Shown: one piece after another, positions 30,021 to 38,416 of the stretch
Layout: every line of letters starts with the position of its first letter
Position numbering within the stretch: the first letter of the stretch is position 1
Source of the DNA: Gemmatimonadota bacterium
Lineage (GTDB): Bacteria > Gemmatimonadota > Gemmatimonadetes > Longimicrobiales > RSA9
Length of the DNA stretch: 41,031 bases
Reading direction: 5' to 3'
Assembly: GCA_039715185.1 (NCBI GenBank)
Contig: JBDLIA010000023.1
Coordinates: 1-41,031 of the forward strand
Position numbers and translations under genes: made by a program
The notes under the pieces: model-generated
Database searches by the model: none
Told to the model about the DNA's origin: nothing
Seen by the model: only the letters and a program-made list of their open reading frames with translations

Positions 30021-31834
30021 GGCGCGCCCCCCTTCAGCGGGTAGCGCGCGAACACGGGGTGCAGGTCCAGCGGGTCGCGCAGCTCGAGGTCCTCAGGGAC
30101 GGTGCCGTCCGCGCTCAGGAAGAAGGGCCAGAACTGGCGGCCGCCCAGCGCACCGTGCGCGCCCACCTGGTCGTCGAAGCAGACGCAGGTATCGGACTCC
30201 GGGTCGTAGGCGCCGAACAGGACCAGGTCGCCGGAGTTGCTTAGTGCGGCCAGGTGCGCGACGGCCATCCTCGCCTCGTGCCCCGTGCCGTAGTCCTCCA
30301 GCGGGTTCTCGCCGTCCAGCACCACCAGCTCGCCCGCCGGGTCTATCACCGCGCGCCCTCCGCGGCCCTCCACGTGCGCGCCGTCCTGGAAGCGGGTCAC
30401 CACCACGCCGATTCCGGAATGGGCCACCAGGAAGTAGTAGAGCGCCTGTTTGCGCGGATCCTCCTGGATGTGGCGCAACTCCAGCGGCTCGGGCGGGTCG
30501 GTCCAGTACACGTGCGCGAGGGAGGAGGAGTAGGTGACCACCAGCTCCCGGTCGTCGGCCACCCGCGTGGTCTCGGCGACGAGCGGAAAGACGCTGTACT
30601 GGCTCCTGAGCCAACGAATGAGCCGCGGACCGATCGCGCGCGTGATCTCGCTGTGGGACGCGTCGGCCACCGCCTCCGCCTCGCGCAGCAGGAAGTCCAG
30701 CGTCTCCCGCGGCGGAGCGTACACGCCCGAGCCCGCCAGCACCGCCACGCCCTTTTTGGCGGCGGCCTCGATGGTCTGGCCGAGCGTCTCGCCGTAGGTC
30801 ATGCGATACGGCTCCGAAGGCGTCTGCCCGTGGTCGCTGAGCACGTACACATCATAGGGCCGGCCCGGGCTGCGCCGGGTCATGCGCACGATTTCGCGCA
30901 CGCGGCGGTCGAGCGCGCGCACGCTCTTCATGGCGGTACGCGACGACGGGCCGAAGTGGTGCGCGAACTCGTCGTAGACGTTGTACGTGGTGTAGATGGA
31001 GGGGACCCCCACGTAGATGTCCAGCAGCACCGCGAGCGTCTGGAGTTCACGTAGGACCACGCTCGTGCCGATGTGCAGCAGCGGCAGATACCACCAGTAC
31101 CAGGTGGACCTGCCCCTGAGCTGGCTGACGAAGCGATCCCGCTCTTCGCGGATGTACTCGAGCCCGCTGACCAGGACCATGCGCAGCGTGCGGACGGGGT
31201 GGAAGAGCAGCAGGAGCGCGACGCGCGTGCCCCCCAGGTTGGCGAGGAGCGGCTGCGGCTCGCGCGCGGCCATCGTGAACGCGGAACGGGCGGCGCCTCC
31301 GTCGAAGAGGTTGACGTAGCTCGAGCCGCCGTCCAGCACGCCGCTCTCGGGAAGCCGGTCGCGGATGACTTGCATGGCCGCGGGCTTGGAGCCGATGAGC
31401 AGCCTGTCGTCGCCCTTCTCGTAGAACCGGAACCCCGGGATTCCGTCCTTCGTGCCGTAGAAGATGGCCGCCTGGGCGGCGGGCGTGGTGCTCGGCAGGC
31501 CCGCCGCAAAGCGGCGTAGCGCCCAACCCTCCTTCTCGATCAGTCCCTTGATGGTCGGCGCGTAGCCGTTGCGGATCGCCCGCTCCAGGTCATCGTAGGC
31601 GAGTGCGTCCAATTGGATGGCGACGAAGCCGCGCCGGGGCGCTTCGGCTCGCATGCGCCGCTCCCTGGCGAACGGGAGGTACTTGATCCGATAGAGCAGG
31701 CGGAAGAAGCGGTCCCAGAAGCGACGTCTCCAGCCGCGCCGTTCGGGCTGCCCGGGCGGAGGCTTACCGCGGCCCGGCGGCGGGGCCGGGGGGGCGCTCG
31801 GAGTCCTGTCGGCGGCGGGCACGGTGCGGGGCAC
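29993..31834 (-). CDS. Alkaline-phosphatase-superfamily protein (phosphodiesterase type)
   Basis: A 613-residue protein with the type I phosphodiesterase/nucleotide pyrophosphatase fold. Visible features are GFVAIQLDALAYDDLERA (metal Asp), GLPSTTPAAQAAIFYGTKDG (nucleophile Thr/Ser), VYVLSDHGQTPSEPYRMTYG (metal Asp and His) and a late AHSGIGVVV. A Pro-rich N-terminus (residues 1-33) then RRFWDRFFRLLYRIKYLPF may form a membrane-proximal helix; no classical signal peptide is seen. The start is GTG 31832-31834, 9 bases from the receiver gene. The substrate could be a phosphate diester or phosphonate but is not deducible. It overlaps the arginase-family gene tail to tail by 28 bases. Confidence 0.88.
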   Translation of the reverse strand: MPRTVPAADRTPSAPPAPPPGRGKPPPGQPERRGWRRRFWDRFFRLLYRIKYLPFARERRMRAEAPRRGFVAIQLDALAYDDLERAIRNGYAPTIKGLIEKEGWALRRFAAGLPSTTPAAQAAIFYGTKDGIPGFRFYEKGDDRLLIGSKPAAMQVIRDRLPESGVLDGGSSYVNLFDGGAARSAFTMAAREPQPLLANLGGTRVALLLLFHPVRTLRMVLVSGLEYIREERDRFVSQLRGRSTWYWWYLPLLHIGTSVVLRELQTLAVLLDIYVGVPSIYTTYNVYDEFAHHFGPSSRTAMKSVRALDRRVREIVRMTRRSPGRPYDVYVLSDHGQTPSEPYRMTYGETLGQTIEAAAKKGVAVLAGSGVYAPPRETLDFLLREAEAVADASHSEITRAIGPRLIRWLRSQYSVFPLVAETTRVADDRELVVTYSSSLAHVYWTDPPEPLELRHIQEDPRKQALYYFLVAHSGIGVVVTRFQDGAHVEGRGGRAVIDPAGELVVLDGENPLEDYGTGHEARMAVAHLAALSNSGDLVLFGAYDPESDTCVCFDDQVGAHGALGGRQFWPFFLSADGTVPEDLELRDPLDLHPVFARYPLKGGAPQSELIQSR

Positions 31835-31843
31835 CGCCGCGGG

Positions 31844-32239
31844 TCAGGAGGATCCGCCGGCCGGTGCCTCCAGGATGGCCGGGAGCCGGCGAATCAGCTC
31901 GCGCGGCTCGATGGGTTTCGGGAAGAAGTGCGTGCAGCCGGCGTTCCGGCAGGCCATCTCCTCTTCGAATCCGAAGCGGCCCGTAAGCGCCGCGATCGGG
32001 ACGTCCGCGGTTTCGGGCATCCCGCGCAGAACGCGCGCGACCTCGAACCCGGGGCGATCGGGTAGGCCCATGTCCAGCAACACGATCGCGGGCGGATGGT
32101 CCCGCGCCTGGGCGATCGCGTCCGCCGCGGTCCCCGCCTCCCGGACGCTGTAGCCGGCGTCCTGAAGGAGAAGCGAGAAGGCACGGCGCAAGAGGGAGTC
32201 GTCCTCAACGAGGAGGATGTCGGCTGTGCGTCGAGACAT
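31844..32239 (-). CDS. Single-domain response regulator (CheY-like receiver)
   Basis: A 131-residue receiver domain with no output domain. It has the acidic pair D13/D14 (ILLVEDDS), phospho-acceptor D56 (LLDMGLPD), T86 (AALTG) and K108 (FFPKPIEP). All switch residues are present, so phosphorylation by a histidine kinase is expected, but none is nearby. The start is ATG 32237-32239; the frame is open 15 codons further without support. It lies between the ABC exporter gene (22-base gap) and the phosphatase gene (9-base gap), all in one direction, so it may belong to that transcript. Target unknown. Confidence 0.92.
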   Translation of the reverse strand: MSRRTADILLVEDDSLLRRAFSLLLQDAGYSVREAGTAADAIAQARDHPPAIVLLDMGLPDRPGFEVARVLRGMPETADVPIAALTGRFGFEEEMACRNAGCTHFFPKPIEPRELIRRLPAILEAPAGGSS

Positions 32240-32261
32240 TGGACGAAAGCTAGAGGGGGCC

Positions 32262-34031
32262 CTAGGCGGGGACAAGCGCGTCACCGCGCTCCTCGACCTC
32301 CTCCTCCAGCAACTGCCGCCGGAGCAAGCGCGCGTAGAGTCCGTCCCTGGCCAGCAGCTCGGAGTGGGTGCCGCGCTCTACCACGCGTCCACCGTCGAGC
32401 ACGAGGATGATGTCGGCGTCCTTTACGGCCGTGACCCGGTGGCTGACGACCAGGGCGGTCCGGTCGGGGAGGACCCTGGCCAGGCCGTCCAGGATGCGCG
32501 CCTCCGTGTGCGTGTCGACCGCGCTGAGGGCGTCGTCCAGGACGAGGATGGTCGGATCGCGGGCGAGCGCCCGGGCGAGCGCGGCGCGCTGGCGCTGGCC
32601 ACCGGACAGGTTGATGCCTCGCTCCCCCAACATGGTGTCCAGCCCGTCGGGGAATCCGTCGATCGCCTCCTCCAACTGGGACACGCGCACTGCCTGGCGT
32701 ACCGCGACTTCCTCGTCGCGTCCGTCGCCGATGCCGATGCGCAGGTTCTCCCGGATCGTATCCGAGAACATGAAGGACTCCTGCGGCACCACGCCGATGG
32801 CGGCCCGGAGCCGCGCGAGCGGCAGCGCTCGCAGGTCCAGTCCGTCGACCAGTACCGCGCCCTCGGTGGGGTCGTACAGCCGCGCCAGAAGGGCGACGAG
32901 GGTGGATTTGCCCGCCCCCGTGGGCCCGACCAGGGCCGCGGTCTGCCCGGCCTCCAGCTCGAAGGATACGTCGCTCAACACGTCCCGCTCCGTGCCCGGA
33001 TAGCGGAAGCTCACGCCGCGGAATTCGACGCGGCCGCTCACCGCATCCAGCAGCGCCGGCTCGGACGGATCGGCGATGCGCGGGGCGGTGTCCAGAATGG
33101 CGTTGATCCGCGCCATGGAAGCGGCTCCGCGCTGGAACAGGCTCGTTACCCAGCCCAGCGCGATCATGGGCCAGACGAGCATCCCCAGGTAGGAGAAGAA
33201 CGCCACGAAGTCTCCCACCGATATGCCGCCCGCGATCACCAACCGTCCACCCAGCCACAGCACCAGCACCATGCCGCCGCCGGCCAGGAGGGTCATGGCC
33301 GGCCGGAACAAACCGTTGACGCGCGCCAGGGCCATGTTCCTGTGCAGGTACTCGTCGGCGAGCTCGGCGAACTCGGCCTCCTGGGCGGCTTCCCGTCCGT
33401 AGGCTCTCACTATCCGGGCGCCCGTGAGGTTCTCCTGCACCATCGCCGTCAGGGACGAAAACTGCTCCTGGATGGCCTCGTAGCGCCGGTGCAGGAGCGA
33501 GGACATCCGGAAAACGAGCGGGGGCAGCACGACCAGCGGAATCAGGGACAGGCCCGTGAGGCGCGGACTGATCGACAGCATGAATCCGAGAGCGAATACC
33601 GTCCCGGCCACGGTATTCACCATGTACATGACCGCGGGCCCCACCGCCTGTCGAACGTTGGTGGTGTCGTTGGTCGCGCGCGCCATCAGGTCGCCCGTTC
33701 GCTTGCCCCCGTAGAAGGAAGCGTCCAGGCGCATGAAGTGCGCGAACAGGTCGTCGCGCAGGTCCACCTCCACGCGCCGGCTGAGGCCGTTCAGCAACTC
33801 GCGCATGCCGTAGCGGGCCGCTCCTCCCGCCACCGCGACCGCCACGATGGTGCCGGCCAGGAGCAGGATCGTGCCCACCTCTGCCGCGGAGCCGATCGCG
33901 TCGATGGCGAGGCCCACCAGCCTGGGTCCGACCGCCTGAAACGCGTTCGCGAACACCACGAGCACCAGACCCGCGATGAGAGAGCGCCGGTAGGCGCGGA
34001 CGTAGGGCAGTAGCGTGCTGAGAGCCTTCAC
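32262..34031 (-). CDS. ABC exporter half-transporter, MsbA-like
   Basis: A 589-residue fused membrane-ATPase protein. Six membrane helices occupy about 15-310 (for example SLIAGLVLVVFANAFQ and VGDFVAFFSYLGMLVWP). The ATPase has Walker A GPTGAGKST (about 368-376), signature LSGGQRQRAALARAL (about 473), Walker B ILVLDDALSAVDTHTE and a switch His in ALVVSHR. This is the MsbA/LmrA/multidrug-lipid exporter architecture, acting as a homo- or heterodimer; the cargo is not deducible. The start is GTG 34029-34031, about 56 bases past the predicted start of transcription. The C-terminal tail (LLEEEVEERGD) is acidic. It leads the run to the receiver and phosphatase genes. Confidence 0.95.
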   Translation of the reverse strand: MKALSTLLPYVRAYRRSLIAGLVLVVFANAFQAVGPRLVGLAIDAIGSAAEVGTILLLAGTIVAVAVAGGAARYGMRELLNGLSRRVEVDLRDDLFAHFMRLDASFYGGKRTGDLMARATNDTTNVRQAVGPAVMYMVNTVAGTVFALGFMLSISPRLTGLSLIPLVVLPPLVFRMSSLLHRRYEAIQEQFSSLTAMVQENLTGARIVRAYGREAAQEAEFAELADEYLHRNMALARVNGLFRPAMTLLAGGGMVLVLWLGGRLVIAGGISVGDFVAFFSYLGMLVWPMIALGWVTSLFQRGAASMARINAILDTAPRIADPSEPALLDAVSGRVEFRGVSFRYPGTERDVLSDVSFELEAGQTAALVGPTGAGKSTLVALLARLYDPTEGAVLVDGLDLRALPLARLRAAIGVVPQESFMFSDTIRENLRIGIGDGRDEEVAVRQAVRVSQLEEAIDGFPDGLDTMLGERGINLSGGQRQRAALARALARDPTILVLDDALSAVDTHTEARILDGLARVLPDRTALVVSHRVTAVKDADIILVLDGGRVVERGTHSELLARDGLYARLLRRQLLEEEVEERGDALVPA

Positions 34032-34093
34032 GATGGCATGTCGGTTGCCCGAAGTAGGTACGGACCCGCCCCGCTGGGGTCGGGCAGAACCCG

Positions 34094-34123
34094 ATTGTAC
34101 CGCGGACGCCGCGCAGAGTTCAA
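34094..34123 (-). promoter_or_regulatory. Promoter of the ABC exporter operon
   Basis: On the minus strand TTGAAC (34123-34118, 4 of 6) and TACAAT (34099-34094, 5 of 6) are separated by 18 bases. The predicted start of transcription is about 56 bases before GTG 34031. It lies in the 119-base divergent gap with the glycine-zipper lipoprotein gene. Confidence 0.6.
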
Positions 34124-34150
34124 GGCGGCGCGCGGACCGGGGAGGACGAC

Positions 34151-35119
34151 ATGAGAAAGCTGATGATCGCCGTGGTTACGGCAATTTCGCTGGGGGCGCT
34201 CGGACTGGCCTGCGACCAGCGTGATACACGGGCGGACGCAACTGACGCCGCGCAGGTGGCCGCCGAGGTGGCCACTCGCCCGGACAGCGGCCTGACCACT
34301 CTGGAGGACATCGCGCCGGGTTTCGGGGAGAAAGAAGAGCCCGACGCGCGCGGCCCTGCAGGCGACGAACGGACTCCGCGCCACGAGGTGACGCCGGACG
34401 AGCCCGGGCTGGAGATCGGGGACGTACCTGATTGGCCCGTGCAGAAGGTGAGCGACGAGGGCGCCGACGCCGCGAGCGAAGCGGCCGCTCCGCCGGCACG
34501 GCCCGTTCCGAGTCGCACCGCCGCCGAGCGCGTGAATTTCACCCTGGATGAGATCCAGGCTCGCAGGGCCGGGACGGTAGCTGAGTCGGGTGGGGTGGTG
34601 CCGGCGGGCAGCGTCGTTCCGGTCCGCCTGGACCAGCAGATCTCGACCTCCTCGCATCGCCCCGGTGACGCGTTCACGGCGACCACGACCCAGCCGCTTC
34701 TGAACCAGGCCGGTAGGGTGGTGGTGCCGGCGGGCGCGGTGGTCCGCGGCCGCGTGACCGCGGTCAGCGGCGCGGCAGCCGACGGCGAGACGTCCATGCT
34801 AGTGCTCGACTTCGAGTCGATCTCGGCGGCTGGGACCACCTACCCCCTGACCGCCACGGTCGTCGAGGCCCGCCCCGAGCGGCGCAAGCGCACCGCGACC
34901 CGCGGCACCGCGGCGAAGATAGGCGCCGGCGCTGCGGCCGGGGCGATCCTGGGCCAGGTGCTGGGCAAGGACACGGAATCCACGCTGATCGGCGCGGCTG
35001 CGGGCGCGGCCGCCGGCACCGCGATCGCGCTGGGCACGCGCGACGTGGAGGCCGTGCTGCCGGCGGGCTCGCCCATGGCGATCCGGCTGGACGCGCCGCT
35101 GCGCGCGGCCATTCGCTGA
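34151..35119 (+). CDS. Glycine-zipper lipoprotein
   Basis: A 322-residue exported lipoprotein (signal ending LGLAC, Cys21). It has an acidic, low-complexity linker (about 25-130) and a beta-rich domain with VPAGSVVPVRLDQQISTSS, PGDAFTATTTQ and VVPAGAVVRGRVT. These resemble the fold of TrbI/VirB10-type secretion components, seen in many stand-alone lipoproteins. Next comes a glycine zipper (AKIGAGAAAGAILGQVLG, then LIGAAAGAAAGTAIALG) that could insert in or pack against a membrane, and a final AVLPAGSPMAIRLDAPL repeat of the beta motif. The start is ATG 34151 with GGGGAGGA upstream. It is followed by a terminator. Role unknown, probably cell envelope. Confidence 0.82.
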   Translation: MRKLMIAVVTAISLGALGLACDQRDTRADATDAAQVAAEVATRPDSGLTTLEDIAPGFGEKEEPDARGPAGDERTPRHEVTPDEPGLEIGDVPDWPVQKVSDEGADAASEAAAPPARPVPSRTAAERVNFTLDEIQARRAGTVAESGGVVPAGSVVPVRLDQQISTSSHRPGDAFTATTTQPLLNQAGRVVVPAGAVVRGRVTAVSGAAADGETSMLVLDFESISAAGTTYPLTATVVEARPERRKRTATRGTAAKIGAGAAAGAILGQVLGKDTESTLIGAAAGAAAGTAIALGTRDVEAVLPAGSPMAIRLDAPLRAAIR

Positions 35120-35200
35120 GCCGATTTGGAATAGAGAGACGGGCTGCCCAAGGAGAGGGGGGGTGAGCGCCTGGGGCGCGAACCCCGGGCGGTCCGTCCG

Positions 35201-35235
35201 GGCCCCGTCCCCGCGGAGTTCCACGGGGCGGGGCC
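35201..35235 (+). terminator. Rho-independent-like terminator
   Basis: GGCCCCG (35201-35207) pairs with CGGGGCC (35229-35235) and CCCC (35209-35212) with GGGG (35225-35228), with one bulged T. Inner bases extend the stem. TCTTGCTTTC follows. It closes the lipoprotein gene and lies 25 bases before the end of the convergent GGT gene. Confidence 0.65.
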
Positions 35236-35259
35236 TCTTGCTTTCATGCAGCGCCGGCG

Positions 35260-37047
35260 TCAGTAGCCGAGCGCGGTGCCCCCGGAGCGCGGGTCGGCGG
35301 CGGCGCTCCACCCTTCGGGCACCCGCAGGATGGACGGCGCGCTGCCGACTCCACCGACGCCGGCCAGGTCGTGTCCGCGATCCCGCAGACCGGCGAGCGC
35401 CCTCGGGTCCAGTCCGTCCACCTCGTAGCTCAGCGTATCCGGCAGATGCTGATGGTGCACCCTGGGTGCCCTCACCGCGACGTCGATCGGCAGGCCGTAG
35501 TCCACCACGTTCGAGAGGATCTGCCAGGCCGCGCTGATGATGCGCGGGCCACCGCGGGCCCCGGTGACCAGCAGGACGCCCAGGCTGTCGCTCGCGATGG
35601 TCGGGGTCATGGCGGACAGCATTCGCTTGCCCGGCGCGATGGCGTTGTTCACCCCCTGGACCAACCCGAACGCGTTGGCCGTGCCCGGCTGCGCCGAGAA
35701 ATCGTCCATGGTGTCGTTCAGCACGAACCCGGCGCCGCTCACCGTCACCTTGGACCCGTAGAGGAAGTTCACCGTGGTGCTCAGCGCGGCGGCGTTGCCG
35801 AAGGCGTCGACGACGCCGATGTGCACCGTCTCCAGCTCCTCGACGGCGTCTTCGGCGACGACTGGATCACCCAGGCCGGGGCCGATCGAGGCCGACCACG
35901 TGGCGTTGTCCGCGATCATAGCGCGCACCCGCTCCGCGTACTGCTCCGACTCGAACTGCGCGCGCGACACGTCGACGAAGTCCGTGTCGCCCAGGTAGTG
36001 GTTGCGATCCACGAAGGCCCGCCGCATCGCCTCCGCGGTGAGGTGCAGGACGGCGGGCGAGTGCCACCCGAGCGCCGCCAGGTCGTATCCCTCCAGGATG
36101 TTCGCGATCAGAGCGAGCGTGAGGCCGCCGGATGACGCGGGCGGCATGGAGGCGACCTCTACGCCCCTGTAGCCGAACACCACCGGCTCTCTCCACGCGG
36201 CTTCGTACGCGGCCAGGTCGGCGCTCGTGATGAGTCCGCCGGTGCGCGCCATCTCTGCTACGATCAGCGCCGCGGTCTCGCCCTCGTAGAAGCCCGCGCG
36301 TCCGTCCCGGGCGACGCGCTCGAGCGTGCGCGCGAGATCCGGGTTGCGGAACGTGGACCCGGCCGCGGGCGCCTCGCCCCCCGGCAGGAAGAGCGCTCGA
36401 CTGCCGTCGAAGAGGCCGAGCTGATCCTTGCGCCCGTCGATCACGTCGTGGAAGCGGTCGTTGACCGCGAACCCCGATCGGGCGATCGACACCGCGGGCG
36501 CCAGCAGCGCCTCCCAGGGCAGCGAACCGTGCCGCTCGTGGGCCGCGAAGAGCCCCGCGACGACGCCCGGCACGCCCGCCGACAACGGGCCCAGGAGCGC
36601 TGCCTCCGTGACGTCGCCGGCGCTGTCCACGTACATGTCCGGCGTCGACGCGGCCGGAGCGCGCTCGCGGAAGTCGAGCGCCGTGGTGGTGCCGTCCGCC
36701 AGCCTGGTGATGAGAAAGCCGCCGCCGCCGATGTTGCCGGCCTCGGGATAGGTCACCGCAAGAGCGAAGGCCGTGGCGATGATGGCGTCCACCGCGTTAC
36801 CGCCCTGTCGCAGAACCTCGACGCCGATCGCCGCCGCGGTCGAATCTTCCGTGACTACCATGCCGGACGCGGCGCGGGTCGCCACGTTGCGCAGCGGCCG
36901 GTGTTCCCAGCTCTGCGGGACCGCGGCTTGGACCTGACCGAGCGGGGTCGGTTCGCCGGGCCGGCAGGCCGGCAGCAGAAGGAGCAGGGCGAGCGCGCCC
37001 GCGACCCGATGCGCGCTGGCGGCTCGACGGTGGGCGAGGCGGTTCAC
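35260..37047 (-). CDS. ggt: Gamma-glutamyltransferase, lipoprotein form
   Basis: A 595-residue GGT that hydrolyses or transfers gamma-glutamyl groups such as that of glutathione. The N-terminal signal ends LLLPAC (lipobox Cys28), so this form is membrane-anchored in the periplasm or outer membrane. Core motifs: GNAVDAIIATAFALAVTYPEAG, GGGGFL, SAGVPGVVAGL and MPPASSGG. The self-cleavage nucleophile is Thr407 in ETVHIGVVDAFGN (T-V-H instead of the more usual T-T-H), followed by LVTGARGGPRII. The start is GTG 37047, overlapping the stop of the upstream M20 gene as GTGA, which implies coupled translation; the frame is open to 37560 only as a shadow of that gene. Members mature into two chains at the Thr. 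Confidence 0.95.
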   Translation of the reverse strand: MNRLAHRRAASAHRVAGALALLLLLPACRPGEPTPLGQVQAAVPQSWEHRPLRNVATRAASGMVVTEDSTAAAIGVEVLRQGGNAVDAIIATAFALAVTYPEAGNIGGGGFLITRLADGTTTALDFRERAPAASTPDMYVDSAGDVTEAALLGPLSAGVPGVVAGLFAAHERHGSLPWEALLAPAVSIARSGFAVNDRFHDVIDGRKDQLGLFDGSRALFLPGGEAPAAGSTFRNPDLARTLERVARDGRAGFYEGETAALIVAEMARTGGLITSADLAAYEAAWREPVVFGYRGVEVASMPPASSGGLTLALIANILEGYDLAALGWHSPAVLHLTAEAMRRAFVDRNHYLGDTDFVDVSRAQFESEQYAERVRAMIADNATWSASIGPGLGDPVVAEDAVEELETVHIGVVDAFGNAAALSTTVNFLYGSKVTVSGAGFVLNDTMDDFSAQPGTANAFGLVQGVNNAIAPGKRMLSAMTPTIASDSLGVLLVTGARGGPRIISAAWQILSNVVDYGLPIDVAVRAPRVHHQHLPDTLSYEVDGLDPRALAGLRDRGHDLAGVGGVGSAPSILRVPEGWSAAADPRSGGTALGY

Positions 37048-38228
37048 GCCAGCGCCTCCAGCGCCCTCACCGCGCACGACGCGAGCGCCGCGGCGCCCAG
37101 CGGCAGCGCGGACTCGTCGATGTCGAAGCGCGGGTGATGGTGCTCGCGCGGCGGCTCCAGCGCGGCCCCCAGCCAGAAGAAGCAGCCGGGCGCGTGCTGC
37201 GCCAGGATCGCGAAGTCCTCCGCGCCCAGCATCGGCTCGCCACCCGACACGCGCTCGGGTCCAAGCGCGCCGGCCACCGCGGTCGCGGCGAGCTCCGCCG
37301 CCCAGGCGTCGTTGACCACGGGCGGATAGCCCTCGCGGAGGTCCAGCTCGAAGCCTCCGCCCAGCCCCTCGACCGCGGCCCCGGCGGCCCGCAGCGTGTC
37401 GTGCAGGCGCTCCCGCACCGTCGGCGTGTAGTAGCGCACGGTGCCGGACAGGCGCACGCGGTCCGCGAGCACGTTCTCGGCCACTCCGCCCGCGACCGTG
37501 CCGATGGTGAGCACGCCGGCCTCGGTCGGGCCGATCCTGCGCGCCACCCCCTGCTGGCACGCGAGCACCCAGTGCGCCGCCAGGACCACGCCGTCCACGC
37601 CCAGGTGCGGCCGCGCCGCGTGCGAAGCCACGCCGGTGACGTCCGCGTAGAAGGTGTCGCTACCGCCGAACTGCGGCCCTTCGCCGATGCGGAAGAGGCC
37701 GCTCTCCAGGTGCGCTCCTATGTGCAAGCCGAAGACCGCGTCGACTCCCTCCATGGCTCCGTCGGCGACCATGCGCATGGCGCCGCTCAGGTTCTCCTCG
37801 TCGGATGCCTCTTCGGAGGGCTGGAACAGCAAGCGGACCGTGCCGGCCGGGAGCGCGCTCGCCGCGGCCTCCTGGGCCAGCAGCCGCGCCGCGCCCACCA
37901 GCATGCTCACGTGGGCGTCGTGGCCGCAGGCGTGCATGACGTCGGGCACCGAGGAGCGGTAGTCAGCGTCGTTCTCTTCCTGGATCGGCAGCGCGTCCAT
38001 GTCGGCCCGCAGCGCGACCGTCGGGCCCGCGCCGTTGCGCAGCTCGGCCACTACCCCCGTGATCCCGACGCCGGTGCGGACCTCGTACCCGAGGCCTTCT
38101 GCGGCCCGCGCCGCCACGGACGCCGTGCGAGTCTCGCGGAAACTGAGCTCGGGGTGCCTGTGCAGGTCTCGCCGCATCGCGACGAGGTCTGCCGCGAAGG
38201 CGCCTGCCTGTTCGATCAAGTCGGACAT
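37044..38228 (-). CDS. M20-family amidohydrolase (hippurate/IAA-amino-acid hydrolase type)
   Basis: A 394-residue cytosolic metal-dependent amidohydrolase of the M20D group. It shows MRRDLHRHPELSF, RADMDALPIQEEN, VMHACGHDAHVSML (metal ligands), LLFQPSEEASDEEN and a late GAEDFAILAQHAPGCFFWLG. Such enzymes split N-acylated or N-acetylated amino acids and related amides. The start is ATG 38226-38228; a GTG at 38240 is in frame. Its stop overlaps the GGT start (GTGA). Together the pair suits stepwise breakdown of peptides or conjugates, with GGT acting outside the cytosol and the M20 enzyme inside. It is divergent from anmK across 188 bases with no clear promoter. Confidence 0.93.
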   Translation of the reverse strand: MSDLIEQAGAFAADLVAMRRDLHRHPELSFRETRTASVAARAAEGLGYEVRTGVGITGVVAELRNGAGPTVALRADMDALPIQEENDADYRSSVPDVMHACGHDAHVSMLVGAARLLAQEAAASALPAGTVRLLFQPSEEASDEENLSGAMRMVADGAMEGVDAVFGLHIGAHLESGLFRIGEGPQFGGSDTFYADVTGVASHAARPHLGVDGVVLAAHWVLACQQGVARRIGPTEAGVLTIGTVAGGVAENVLADRVRLSGTVRYYTPTVRERLHDTLRAAGAAVEGLGGGFELDLREGYPPVVNDAWAAELAATAVAGALGPERVSGGEPMLGAEDFAILAQHAPGCFFWLGAALEPPREHHHPRFDIDESALPLGAAALASCAVRALEALA

Positions 38229-38416
38229 CGGTTCAGCCACGTCCTGCGAACGGTTGGGATCGGGGTCCGGCGCCGTTGCCGACGCGGACCGCCTCCGGCA
38301 CTATGGGCCGGGAGCGGCCCAAGCTACCGGTCGCGCCGAACCGCCAGCAACCGAGCCGCCATGCGCCCAGCCCCCGATCACCGCCGACGCCCCTCCCCCC
38401 GGCGCGGATCCGGTAC

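Noticed and set aside
32217-34013. Plus-strand open frame (598 codons) opposite the ABC exporter
   Set aside because: The opposing strand has complete ABC motifs; this frame is Gln/Arg/His-rich noise.
35821-35850. Possible loss of the GGT catalytic Thr
   Set aside because: Alignment of T-V-H-I-G-V-V-D with the usual T-T-H-x-S-V-V-D keeps the nucleophile Thr; only the second Thr differs.
37048-37560. Upstream extension of the GGT frame
   Set aside because: It runs through the M20 gene in another frame; GTG 37047 with a signal peptide and stop overlap is the natural start.
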